Source of the DNA: Nitrospira sp.
GTDB lineage: Bacteria > Nitrospirota > Nitrospiria > Nitrospirales > Nitrospiraceae
Assembly (NCBI GenBank): GCA_036984305.1
Contig: BQWY01000001.1
Location: forward strand, 248,001 to 312,000
Length of the DNA stretch: 64,000 bases
Reading direction: 5' to 3'
Shown: positions 48,411 to 56,086 of the stretch, piece by piece
How the letters are laid out: each line of letters starts with the position of its first letter
Numbering within the stretch: position 1 is the first letter of the stretch
Translations under genes and position numbers: made by a program
The notes under the pieces: generated by a model
The model's database searches: none
What the model was told of the DNA's origin: nothing
The model's input: only the letters and a program-made list of their open reading frames with translations

Positions 48411-48491
48411 GGTCGAGAGGATGCCGACAGAAGCGAGGCTTTTCAGGTGGACTTAGGGCGTCGGGCAACTAACGCGCAGGTTACGCTCGTA

Positions 48492-49487
48492 ATGCCGTCG
48501 ATCTCAGATGCAACTGCAACACAGCGGCTTGCACTGAGCGCACGGAATGGCTCCTTCTCACACCTATATCGCCAAAGCACGGTTGCCTTGTGCGAGGCAC
48601 ATTATTGGGTTCGATGTCGTCCGACTCATAAAGGCCGGTTACCAGCCCATCGAGTAGGTTGGGTGGTATCGATCCTCGTTCACTGTCTGCTACTGACCTC
48701 GATGATCCTCGTTCACGCTCTGACGACTTCGGAACCCCCGGTCTTTCATCCCGAAGTGTTTCGGTGGGATATCTCATTGATCTCGGCACTCAGACCCAAC
48801 CCCATTATGAGTGATGGGCTACGGTCGCAAGGTGATGGGCTCCTTGGCGACTCCCCTCGTCAAGCGATGGCTGAGAATCAATCCATCCAACAGCCCGAAG
48901 ACGCACACCGTGCCTCAGCGGAACCCGTGATCCGAAGTGCAAATCCTGTCTCCCCGGCAAGCAAGCCGCAGAAGGGCAGGCCGGTGCGCACCCATCACAG
49001 CCCGAACCCGATTGCGAATGACGTCATTCAAAGGAATTCAACCGCAGGGGTTGGGACAGGTCCCTCCTACACACCCCCAGATCATGTGAGCGCCGAGCGT
49101 GAATCGCATTTACTCCAGGTCGCCACCACGCTGGAGCGGCTCTTAGTAAGACAGAGACCACCTCGCGTCAACAAACCGGTCGTCAATCGAATGATTGTGC
49201 CGAATTACACCTGGTTGATGGACACCTTGCGAGACAAGGTGGAAGAAGTCAAAGCGTATCCTGCGCTGGCGAAGATAAACCATTGGCAAGGACGGGTCGT
49301 CATCCAAGTTGAAGTCCTGGGTAATGGACGATTGCGGAACGCCACGATCGAACAAAGTTCCGGCTATCAGATTCTCGACGAGGCAGCTCTGGAAACGGTG
49401 CGAGCCGCCTCTCCGTTGAAACTCACACATGCGCTGAAAGGTGCGTTTGTCGTGATGTCTGTCCCCCTCTCTTATCAGCTGGATTAG
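48492..49487 (+). CDS. TonB-family energy transducer (copy 1)
   Basis: About 331 residues from ATG 48492. An earlier in-frame ATG at 48396 lies inside the terminator hairpin of element A and cannot be the main start. The protein has one inner-membrane helix (VGWVVSILVHCLLLTSMILV) and a long low-complexity periplasmic linker. The TonB C-terminal domain shows NHWQGRVVIQVEVLGNGRL, SSGYQILDEAALETV and PLKLTHAL. It transmits proton-motive force to outer-membrane receptors. exbB and exbD follow. Confidence 0.85.
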   Translation: MPSISDATATQRLALSARNGSFSHLYRQSTVALCEAHYWVRCRPTHKGRLPAHRVGWVVSILVHCLLLTSMILVHALTTSEPPVFHPEVFRWDISLISALRPNPIMSDGLRSQGDGLLGDSPRQAMAENQSIQQPEDAHRASAEPVIRSANPVSPASKPQKGRPVRTHHSPNPIANDVIQRNSTAGVGTGPSYTPPDHVSAERESHLLQVATTLERLLVRQRPPRVNKPVVNRMIVPNYTWLMDTLRDKVEEVKAYPALAKINHWQGRVVIQVEVLGNGRLRNATIEQSSGYQILDEAALETVRAASPLKLTHALKGAFVVMSVPLSYQLD

Positions 49488-49488
49488 C

Positions 49489-49737
49489 TCATGTCATCGA
49501 TGGAGCGTTCGCTGGGGGAATGAGAAGCAGGGAGTTCGGGTCGGGGTCGTGCTGCAGCCACAATTGTTCATTGGGAAAAGCGTGGATAGTCAATCGACCA
49601 TGAGCGTCGAGCCGCCGCTCTCCTTTCAGCAGCCTGCGTGATGGCCACTCCAGCTCTTCCTTGCAGGGAAGGTGTGGTTTTGTCTCGCTTGTTCGTCTTA
49701 AGAGATTGGAGGCCTCACAGGGGTAGGGGGACTTTTG
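49489..49737 (-). pseudogene. Start-less open frame, possible gene remnant
   Basis: An open frame of about 82 codons on the minus strand reads like protein (for example RRLDAHGRLTIHAFPNEQL and LQHDPDPNSLLLIPPANAP). It has no usable start codon in its first 45 codons. It occupies the gap between tonB copy 1 and exbB. It may be the tail of a decayed gene, or chance. Confidence 0.2.
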
Positions 49738-49762
49738 TCATTTTTAACCGAGGTGAACGATC

Positions 49763-50188
49763 GTGGACGCGCTGAAACACATGGTTGACTATGGGGTGAT
49801 CGGGCTCTTAATCGCGCTGAGCCTTTGGGCGCTGGCCGTGGCGGTGGAGCGGTGGTTATTTTACCGACGAGTCACGCCGCAGCAGTTCGACGACATTCAA
49901 ACAATGGAGATTGCGTTAACGAAACGGCTAGTTGTTATTGGCACGGTGGCTGCGAATGCACCGTACATTGGGTTGCTAGGGACCGTCCTGGGTATCATGC
50001 TCACATTCCACACGATGGGCACATCCGGCACTATGGCGGTGGCGACAATTATGGTTGGACTGAGCTTGGCGCTGAAGGCCACGGCAGTCGGATTGCTTGT
50101 TGCCATTCCGTGCGTGGTCTTGAATAACGTCCTCCGGCGCCGGGTGTCGGAATTGTTAACGTTGTACAAGGTGCAGCATGGAACGTGA
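49763..50188 (+). CDS. exbB: Short ExbB-family proton channel subunit
   Basis: With ExbD this 141-residue protein forms the proton channel that powers TonB. Three transmembrane helices and the conserved TVAANAPYIGLLGTVLGIMLTF and ALKATAVGLLVAIPCVVLNN segments are present. It is at the short end of the family, lacking the long N-terminal part of the E. coli protein, as in ExbB of some other phyla. A GTG start at 49763 follows GAGGTGAACGATC. It overlaps exbD by 11 bases. Confidence 0.93.
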   Translation: MDALKHMVDYGVIGLLIALSLWALAVAVERWLFYRRVTPQQFDDIQTMEIALTKRLVVIGTVAANAPYIGLLGTVLGIMLTFHTMGTSGTMAVATIMVGLSLALKATAVGLLVAIPCVVLNNVLRRRVSELLTLYKVQHGT

Positions 50189-50552
50189 CATTGATCAAAT
50201 CAACGTCATTCCGCTGGTCGACGTCATGCTGGTCCTTCTGGTCATCGTACTGACCACGGCCACCTTCATTTCGACCGGCCAGGTTCCAGTGGAACTGGCG
50301 AAAGCGAAGGAAGTTGGCGATCACAAGGATGTCCCATTGGTCATCACCCTGACAGCAGACGGTCGAATGTATCTCAATGATCAGCCCATTGCGCAAGAAA
50401 GACTCGCACCGTCACTCCATTCGCACCCACGGGAGTCCCTCGTGGTTGTGCGCGCCGATCGGGTAACGGTATTGGAGCGATTCGTCGGTGTCGTTGACGA
50501 AGTCCGAGGTCTGGGCTTTCGTCAAGTGAGTCTCGAGGTCGTACGGTCGTGA
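50178..50552 (+). CDS. exbD: ExbD-family proton channel subunit
   Basis: This 124-residue protein has one transmembrane helix with the conserved Asp in NVIPLVDVMLVLLVIVLTTATF, and a periplasmic domain with VVVRADRVTVLERFVGVVDEVRGLG. With ExbB it converts proton flow into TonB motion. The stop overlaps the next tonB start by four bases (GTGA). Confidence 0.94.
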   Translation: MERDIDQINVIPLVDVMLVLLVIVLTTATFISTGQVPVELAKAKEVGDHKDVPLVITLTADGRMYLNDQPIAQERLAPSLHSHPRESLVVVRADRVTVLERFVGVVDEVRGLGFRQVSLEVVRS

Positions 50553-51661
50553 ACTCGGGCTCTAGCAGAGCGGCACTCACTCGTCATGCGCATGGCTGGG
50601 TCATGTCCTTGTGCTGTCATCTCTTGGGTATCGGTGGAGCGATGTATCTCTTTACACAAATTGAAGACCCCGCTCTTTCGAAGCCTTTTCAGTGGGACGT
50701 GGCAATCCTTGAACCCGCGCCTCCGCCTCCACAATCCCAGCCGGCACCGACGCCCGTTACCCAGGCTCGCCCCAAGGTGCAGCCCCTGCAGGAGCCACGG
50801 AGTGTGACCAGACCGACCCACGAGTCGCGTTCAGAGGTCCATCACATGGTACAGTCCAATCCTCACGTCTCTCCTCAACAGGTCGCGGTCTCAGAGACGC
50901 GACCTGTTCCTACCCCGGCCCGACGGATCGAACAGGTCGTGGGGACTCAGTCTATGATGAATGAAACAACGACTGCCTACCAGGCCGTGGAGCAACTCAC
51001 TGAACCTGTGCACGCGTCCACCGGATCTCGCGAGGTCCAACCCATATTGGAACAGGCCCAACAAAGTTCCGCTGCAATAAGCCGCCGAACAGAAGAGCGA
51101 GTGGTGCCAGAAACCCTCCCCCCTACTGAGACGGTCACGGCGGAAGCCGCTCCGGTTGCCGAGACGGTAACAGCGAGGGCCGTGGTCGAAACAACTCCGT
51201 CCGTTTCCAAGACTCACGTCCAATCAATCGAAGAGGCAGTGATGCAGGAGGTCGAGCCGACAACCCACGTTGAGGCGACGGTGCACCAGGCGCCCCAAGT
51301 CATGGAATCGACCACGACTGTGACACGTTCAGCCGTCGAGCAACGTCTTGTGAGGTTTCGTGAGATCGAGGCCGACTATGGGTGGCTGAGAGATTCGATA
51401 TGGAGTCGGATCCACGCCATAAAGCGCTATCCAGCTCAGGCTCGAGCCAACCACTGGGAAGGGAAAGTCGTCGTGCGGGCTGTGATTCAGGCTGATGGCA
51501 CCGTCGCGGATGTGGCGATAGCGGAGAGCTCGGGGCGGGCGGTCCTTGATCAGGATGCAATGGCGGTAATGAAGGAGGCCTCCCCATTGCGGCTCAAGCA
51601 TCCGCTAGGGAAACCGCAGGTGACGATTCTCATTCCAATTAGTTATCGACTCGAGGGCTAA
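50549..51661 (+). CDS. tonB: TonB-family energy transducer (copy 2)
   Basis: This 370-residue protein starts with GTG inside the exbD stop (GTGA). A membrane helix (WVMSLCCHLLGIGGAMYLF) is followed by a Pro/Gln-rich periplasmic linker and then a long Val/Thr/Glu/Gln-rich region. The C-terminal TonB domain has NHWEGKVVVRAVIQADGTV, AESSGRAVLDQDAM and ASPLRLKHPLGKP. It forms a complete ExbBD-TonB set. The copy before exbB differs in sequence and may serve other receptors. Confidence 0.9.
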   Translation: MNSGSSRAALTRHAHGWVMSLCCHLLGIGGAMYLFTQIEDPALSKPFQWDVAILEPAPPPPQSQPAPTPVTQARPKVQPLQEPRSVTRPTHESRSEVHHMVQSNPHVSPQQVAVSETRPVPTPARRIEQVVGTQSMMNETTTAYQAVEQLTEPVHASTGSREVQPILEQAQQSSAAISRRTEERVVPETLPPTETVTAEAAPVAETVTARAVVETTPSVSKTHVQSIEEAVMQEVEPTTHVEATVHQAPQVMESTTTVTRSAVEQRLVRFREIEADYGWLRDSIWSRIHAIKRYPAQARANHWEGKVVVRAVIQADGTVADVAIAESSGRAVLDQDAMAVMKEASPLRLKHPLGKPQVTILIPISYRLEG

Positions 51662-51731
51662 TGCCCTAGGGGGCTAGAAACGCGTGCATAACCTTCTATG
51701 GAAACCATGTGAATCACCAAAGGAGTGACCC

Positions 51732-52190
51732 ATGACTCGCCAGACGATCGCAGTTCCTCTTTCGCTCATTGCCAATGCGTGTTTGGGCATTGTCATGATG
51801 TTGCTTACAGGTATGCCCAGCTGGGCCGAAAATAAAAGCGAGAAGACATTTCACGCAGTCGCGGTGGATACCAAGGGCGTCGAGACGGACGTCAAGAACA
51901 TCATTTTCTATTGGGAAGAGAAGATCAGCGAGACAGCGTTTGTCCCTCATGAGCTGAGGGAGGTTCCCGTCAAGCGGGGTACTGCCACGGTCAAGATCAA
52001 ATTTGATGCGATCAAACACATCGACCTCAAAGCATCCGGCAACGGTGCACCACCCAGCGTCCACATTACATTGAACGACGGGAAAACTGGAGAATTTGCA
52101 CTGGCCATGGCCGGGAGTTTTAGAGGGCAGTCTGATTTCGGAGAAGTGGAATTGCCTGCCGCAGAACTCAAGCGGCTAACATTTAAATGA
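51732..52190 (+). CDS. Exported protein of unknown function in the tonB operon
   Basis: This 152-residue protein has a signal peptide (VMMLLTGMPSWAEN, cleavage near residue 32). The mature domain looks beta-rich with repeated alternating patterns (ATVKIKFDAIKHIDLKASGN, VHITLNDGKTGEFALAMAG). An AAAGGAG precedes the ATG. It follows tonB copy 2 and could be periplasmic support of the transport system. I do not recognise the family. Confidence 0.65.
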   Translation: MTRQTIAVPLSLIANACLGIVMMLLTGMPSWAENKSEKTFHAVAVDTKGVETDVKNIIFYWEEKISETAFVPHELREVPVKRGTATVKIKFDAIKHIDLKASGNGAPPSVHITLNDGKTGEFALAMAGSFRGQSDFGEVELPAAELKRLTFK

Positions 52191-52411
52191 TATGTGATCG
52201 TCTCTGCAGTACTGGCTCGGCCGTTGATATCGGATGGAGGCAGCATCAGGAGCGCACTCCGATTCGACGTTGACCGGTGTTGAACCGATGATTCCGAGTT
52301 GATCCGTACCCATGACCAAATGAGCGACGCTAATTTGTATCGGGATGGTGCGATCACGTATTCCTGGCTGATATCGTTGCCCCTGGGATTTATGCCATGT
52401 GAGAGATGTCC

Positions 52412-52582
52412 ATGACCGGTCCGCGCGGTCCAAGTACCTCTTCGATGGATGTGCGCTGCGGCTGCGGCAAGTTGATTGCTCGGTGGCAAGGCGACAGTCT
52501 GGTCATCAAGTGCACGCGTTGCGGCCGCCTCTGCACGATACACCGGTCCTCAATCCGCGGTACATCGCCGTCGGATGCATAG
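52412..52582 (+). CDS. Com-like zinc-finger microprotein, 56 aa
   Basis: A 56-residue frame with CGCGKLI and CTRCGRLC knuckles. VRCGCGKLIA and VIKCTRCG resemble the Com protein of Mu-like phages, a zinc-finger translational regulator (family knowledge). There is no phage context here, so it may be a domesticated relative or an independent zinc ribbon. The frame is clean and precedes the ZIP transporter gene. The roughly 300 bases between them hold no clear gene. Confidence 0.55.
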   Translation: MTGPRGPSTSSMDVRCGCGKLIARWQGDSLVIKCTRCGRLCTIHRSSIRGTSPSDA

Positions 52583-52886
52583 TTCAAGCCGGGGAATCCT
52601 CGCGACTACGCTGTCAGTGTTGGAATCTATGCGGTATCCGTGTATACATCTGCTTACACCCAAGAAATAGGCGGGGGGGACTGTGTGTTGGGGATCCTCC
52701 CCACAAACTTCGATCGAAACCTGTACCGGCGGAATCTGGGACCACCGAGGGCACCGAAAATCTGAGACTTCGCGCGAATCGGCGGCGAGACACCGTCAGG
52801 TCGGTTTGCTCGCAGAACCACGCTGCCAAATCTGCCATGAGACAGGTGGAACATCTCCTCCGCCCGAAACAGTTGAATCTCTCTCC

Positions 52887-53639
52887 ATGCTAAATCTTCT
52901 CGGCCTTGGCCTCGTCGCCGGTGTCATCCCTGTCTACCTGGGAATCCTTGCGGCCTTGGCACTCGGAAAAATGCTGCCCCGGTCGTGGGAAGGTGGACTG
53001 ATTGGGCTGGCCACGGGAGTCCTGCTGTATTTGTTTTTTGACCTCATGCATGAAGCGGTCGAACTGAGCGGCGCTCGAGACGTGCTCTCATGGCTGGTAT
53101 TCCTTGGAAGCCTTGGAGTCAGCCTCATCGGCTTGGTCCTGCTGGAATCCAGACAGATCTTTACGGGACATAGAACCGATCGATTCCTTTCACTGCCCTA
53201 CATGATCGCCCTGGGCATGGGACTTCATAACCTGGGAGAAGGCTTGGCGATCGGGGCAAGCTATGCCGGTGGGGATTGGACGCTCAGCACACTGCTGGTT
53301 ATGGGCTTTGCGCTGCACAACGGTACCGAAGGATTTGGGATCGTCGGTGCAGCAGGCAAAACGCCGATCCAATGGCGGGATGCACTGTGGCTTGGACTGC
53401 TGGCGGGAGGCCCCACCTGTCTTGGGGCGGCCATGAGCGGGCAGCAGTTGTCGCCGTATTTCTCCATTGCATTTTATACACTAGCCGCAGGGTCGCTTCT
53501 CTATGTGATTTTTTCACTGACGACCATTTCCTATACCGCCACGAGGCGCCTGCAGGTGGCAATAGGTGTAGTAGCCGGAATAGCACTGATGTTCGTGACC
53601 GCCATGCTGCTCACCGTATGGAGTGGCATTCGGACCTGA
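52887..53639 (+). CDS. ZIP-family metal transporter
   Basis: About 250 residues from ATG 52887. Eight hydrophobic helices fit the ZIP fold. The two metal-binding helices carry HNLGEGLAIGASYAG (HNxxEGLAIG) and ALHNGTEGFGIVG (HNxxEG). ZIPs import zinc and often iron or manganese. The frame reaches back to 52683 but the extra residues do not look membrane-like. The bfd region follows. Confidence 0.9.
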   Translation: MLNLLGLGLVAGVIPVYLGILAALALGKMLPRSWEGGLIGLATGVLLYLFFDLMHEAVELSGARDVLSWLVFLGSLGVSLIGLVLLESRQIFTGHRTDRFLSLPYMIALGMGLHNLGEGLAIGASYAGGDWTLSTLLVMGFALHNGTEGFGIVGAAGKTPIQWRDALWLGLLAGGPTCLGAAMSGQQLSPYFSIAFYTLAAGSLLYVIFSLTTISYTATRRLQVAIGVVAGIALMFVTAMLLTVWSGIRT

Positions 53640-53734
53640 AGCACGAGAGAATTCCGACCTACCGTATTCAGGACAAAAAACCGTAGAAAATCGGAATCGG
53701 ACTGCACGAAAGGCTTGCAATACTGAGTTTGCAC

Positions 53735-53749
53735 TGATATTGTTTCTCA
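53735..53749. promoter_or_regulatory. Fur-like box B, upstream of RNA element B
   Basis: TGATATTGTTTCTCA matches 11 of 14 informative positions of the Fur 7-1-7 consensus. TTGCAA at 53715 and TATTGT at 53738 form a plausible promoter (17-base spacer) that the box overlaps. It lies exactly 47 bases before the shared RNA core, as in copy A. Confidence 0.6.
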
Positions 53750-53860
53750 TAATCAATATGGAAGAAGCCGCTATTATTGAGCGGCATGCAGTCGGCGAGG
53801 CCAGAGTCATTATCTGACGGAGCCCAAGGTCATCTTGAGATGCCTTGGGCTCATTTATTG
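53750..53860 (+). ncRNA. Repeated structured RNA element, copy B (before bfd)
   Basis: GCCGCT-ATTATTG-AGCGGC forms a 5' hairpin (53767-53785). The core GAGGCCAGAGT is at 53797-53807. A 4-bp hairpin GTCA-TTATC-TGAC follows at 53806-53818, then GAGCCCAAGG (53820-53829) and CATC, looping TTGA, to GATG and CCTTGGGCTC, with the weak tail ATTTATTG. The layout matches copies A and C. It ends 24 bases before the bfd start. Confidence 0.6.
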
Positions 53861-53883
53861 TCACGGCACGCGGCTCGCTAGGG

Positions 53884-54084
53884 ATGTCAAGGATTCTCAT
53901 GTTCCTCTGTTTGTGCAGGGGCATCCAGGATCATGAGTTTCGCGAACTCGTCGCACTCCATGGACCGTGTCCCGCAGCACTCGCTCGAGCGATGGGATTG
54001 GACGAGAGCTGCTGCGGCCGATGCGAGGCGAAGCTGGAAAACATGATCCGCAGGGCGGAGCTTCTACCACGTGACATGGCATAG
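53884..54084 (+). CDS. bfd: Bacterioferritin-associated ferredoxin (Bfd-like)
   Basis: This 66-residue protein has the BFD [2Fe-2S] arrangement: CLC at residues 9-11 (CLCRGIQDHEFREL), and CCGRC ending at Cys 47. Bfd transfers electrons to bacterioferritin to release stored iron and is typically induced when iron is scarce. I place the start at ATG 53884, because earlier in-frame ATGs lie in the RNA element. No bacterioferritin gene is in the window. Confidence 0.75.
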   Translation: MSRILMFLCLCRGIQDHEFRELVALHGPCPAALARAMGLDESCCGRCEAKLENMIRRAELLPRDMA

Positions 54085-54102
54085 TGAAAGCAAGAGGAAC
54101 CG

Positions 54103-54255
54103 ATGAAGAAAGATGGAGCATGTCAAAAATGCGGGGGGCTTCTCGTGCCGGATCCTGAACTTAACTTCTATCAGTCGCCGCCACTTTGGAAATGTGTCAA
54201 TTGCGGTCGGATGTGGGGAAGAACCCACGGGCGTGATCAAGTCAACAATGGGTGA
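54103..54255 (+). CDS. Zinc-ribbon microprotein, 50 aa
   Basis: A 50-residue frame with a GAGG before ATG 54103. CQKC (Cys 7 and 10) and CVNC (Cys 31 and 34) knuckles lie around a Pro-rich middle. A short 47-base gap precedes the next gene, so it is likely in one transcript with bfd. A longer open frame in another phase overlaps it, but its start makes less sense. Confidence 0.6.
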   Translation: MKKDGACQKCGGLLVPDPELNFYQSPPLWKCVNCGRMWGRTHGRDQVNNG

Positions 54256-54301
54256 AATTCACGAATGGTTCAAGCGAATAGTGATACTAAGGGAGCAAAC
54301 G

Positions 54302-54817
54302 ATGAAACACAACGGAATGCCCATACTGACGTTTCGTGCGACGGCACTGGTCCATGGGTCGGTCAGTTATGTTGACGCCAGGCAATACATTGGCCGGTCG
54401 GCTGTGATCTGCTTTTTGCCGTATGCATCGATGGTCCCGATCGAACAACTCGATCGTGAAGCGTGTCTGTTCCAAGACATCGACGTGGAACTCTTGATTG
54501 TCATTTCAGGGACAAGGCCGTTGCACCGACTCTGGCTCGGGCAATCACACAAGCCGAAAGCAACCGTATTTGCGGACCTATGCGGACGGCTTCATCGCAT
54601 GTTCGGCGTGAACCCTCACGAGTCGGTGCCGAAATGCCATACATTCGTGGCGGACAAGCGCGGCATCCTATGCGTACGGTTGACGCACGAATTCATCGCG
54701 CAAGACCTGAGAATCCTACGAAGGGTGGTCGGCTGGGAGAGAATTCCAGCTGCGGAATCGGATGAACATCAGAGAGAAGGACATCTCCGCCCTCTCGAGT
54801 TTGTGCCGGTCTCATAA
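54302..54817 (+). CDS. Peroxiredoxin-like protein lacking the peroxidatic cysteine
   Basis: About 171 residues from ATG 54302, with GGGAG upstream. The fold pattern is that of AhpC/TSA proteins: FRATALVHGSVSYVDARQYIG, VICFLPYASM, DREACLFQDIDVELLIVISGTR, ATVFADLCGRLHRMFGV and TFVADKRGILCVRL. However, the position of the peroxidatic Cys (here FLPYASMVPIEQ) holds no Cys. A role in regulation or iron handling is possible. It follows the bfd group. Confidence 0.5.
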   Translation: MKHNGMPILTFRATALVHGSVSYVDARQYIGRSAVICFLPYASMVPIEQLDREACLFQDIDVELLIVISGTRPLHRLWLGQSHKPKATVFADLCGRLHRMFGVNPHESVPKCHTFVADKRGILCVRLTHEFIAQDLRILRRVVGWERIPAAESDEHQREGHLRPLEFVPVS

Positions 54818-54889
54818 GGGGCCACTTCGCCTTCTGCGGCTAGGAAGCGGACAGGAATGGTTGAAACGAGGAAAGAGGAGGAAGTGCTC

Positions 54890-55105
54890 ATGAAAAGTGC
54901 CTTTAACGGTAAGGAACAGCCAAAGGTCGCAATCTGTGCGTGTGGAACGCTCCACTTTAGCTATGGACCGATGACCCTGCAATTTGATCGCAGTGAATTT
55001 ATCTCCTTCGCCGAATCAGTGCGACGCCTAGGGGTCCTGGTCAGTCATGATCGTAATGAAATCGGCTTCGCCCTTTCTACGTCTCACCGGAACGGGTGCC
55101 ACTAG
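54890..55105 (+). CDS. Small conserved-looking protein, 71 aa
   Basis: ATG 54890 follows GGAGGAAGTGCTC. The 71-residue product has a CACGTLHFSYGPMTLQF motif and FISFAESVRRLGVLV. The two neighbouring cysteines could bind metal, but a classical zinc ribbon is not formed. It sits between the peroxiredoxin-like gene and another zinc-ribbon gene. I do not know its function. Confidence 0.6.
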   Translation: MKSAFNGKEQPKVAICACGTLHFSYGPMTLQFDRSEFISFAESVRRLGVLVSHDRNEIGFALSTSHRNGCH

Positions 55106-55117
55106 CGGAGGGACTTT

Positions 55118-55294
55118 ATGAAAGTGCGTGGCTGTCCATATTGCTCACAACGAATGCTGTTTCAAACCGGCGCCTTCTGGGCTTGTGCAAACTGCGGATA
55201 TGCCATCACCCAAAGCGCACTTCTGGTTGACGAGGCAAGCGCCAAACGGGGAGGGAAGGCCGCTATGGCCGACTCGGTTCCTAGAAAAGGCTAA
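55118..55294 (+). CDS. Zinc-ribbon microprotein, 58 aa
   Basis: ATG 55118 with GGAGG nearby (GCGGAGGGACTTT). The 58-residue product starts MKVRGCPYCSQRMLF and has a second knuckle CANC 17 residues later, followed by a basic tail. It is a third tiny zinc ribbon in this region, 12 bases after the preceding gene, and so likely co-transcribed. Confidence 0.6.
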   Translation: MKVRGCPYCSQRMLFQTGAFWACANCGYAITQSALLVDEASAKRGGKAAMADSVPRKG

Positions 55295-55302
55295 GCAAAA
55301 CC

Positions 55303-55413
55303 ATGTCGAGACCAACCGATTGGGCCAGCGACCGGGACAAGGTCGCGATTATCATCAGCTTGTCGGTCACGATCGGCATGCTGCTCGGGGCCCTTGTCGC
55401 CATCGGTCTGTAA
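55303..55413 (+). CDS. Very small membrane peptide, 36 aa
   Basis: A 36-residue frame eight bases after the previous stop. A hydrophilic start (MSRPTDWASDRDK) is followed by one hydrophobic helix (VAIIISLSVTIGMLLGALVAIGL). The position in a tight gene string and the helical end make it plausible, but the length is small. Confidence 0.4.
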   Translation: MSRPTDWASDRDKVAIIISLSVTIGMLLGALVAIGL

Positions 55414-55592
55414 TCCTTGACGCTTGACGCGGTAATCATCCGAGGCTCCGCAAGATTCAGACCTTCGCGCCCCCGTGTGTGGCTTCCTATGGCGCGTGAT
55501 TCGGCACACGTCTGCTCTCCACGTTGCTCGCTTGAGGCTTGATAAAGAGAACCGTCGGCATGCTAGATTTGGGGTAGGGGAGGGCACAGGAA

Positions 55593-55994
55593 ATGAATGG
55601 TTTCCTCATTGAAATCGAAGACGCGACACGCAAGAACACGAACTACCGGCAGGTGCTCTTTACGGCCAAACATTCCCAACTGGTTTTGATGAGTTTGAAA
55701 CCCGGGGAAGAGATCGGGGAGGAGGTGCATGACCTGGATCAGTTCCTACGATTTGAATCGGGAGAAGGTACGGTCGTGTTAAATGGAGAAAAGCACAGAG
55801 TATCAGACGGGTTTGCGGTGGTCATTCCGGCGGGGACCAGACATAACGTGCTGAATCATTCAAGAACTGCCGAACTTAAACTGTATACGATCTACAGTCC
55901 ACCAGAACACAAGGTGGGAACGCTCCACAAAACGAAGCAAGAGGCCGACGCCGACGAACATCATCATTTCGATGGTCGCACGTCCAACGGGTGA
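55593..55994 (+). CDS. Cupin-domain protein
   Basis: This 133-residue single-domain cupin has motif 1 GEEIGEEVHDLDQFLRFESGEG, with the metal-binding His/Asp/Gln positions, and motif 2 GFAVVIPAGTRHNVLNHS. The tail contains a His-rich DEHHHFDG. It resembles mannose-6-phosphate-isomerase-like cupins that bind metal or small molecules; the substrate is unknown. The gene stands alone after a 180-base gap. Confidence 0.88.
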   Translation: MNGFLIEIEDATRKNTNYRQVLFTAKHSQLVLMSLKPGEEIGEEVHDLDQFLRFESGEGTVVLNGEKHRVSDGFAVVIPAGTRHNVLNHSRTAELKLYTIYSPPEHKVGTLHKTKQEADADEHHHFDGRTSNG

Positions 55995-56086
55995 AAGAGA
56001 AGAGATCCAAAGTGTCCGCGATGACTCGCAGTTGCGTTGGCGGTCCCAATGCAAGGACACGAGCGATGCCTGATTCAGGAGAGGCT

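Noticed and set aside
48396-48491. N-terminal extension of TonB copy 1
   Set aside because: The ATG lies in a terminator hairpin, and the 32 residues do not look like a TonB N-terminus.
54113-54301. N-terminal extension of the peroxiredoxin-like protein
   Set aside because: It overlaps the zinc-ribbon gene at 54103 in another frame. ATG 54302 has a Shine-Dalgarno.
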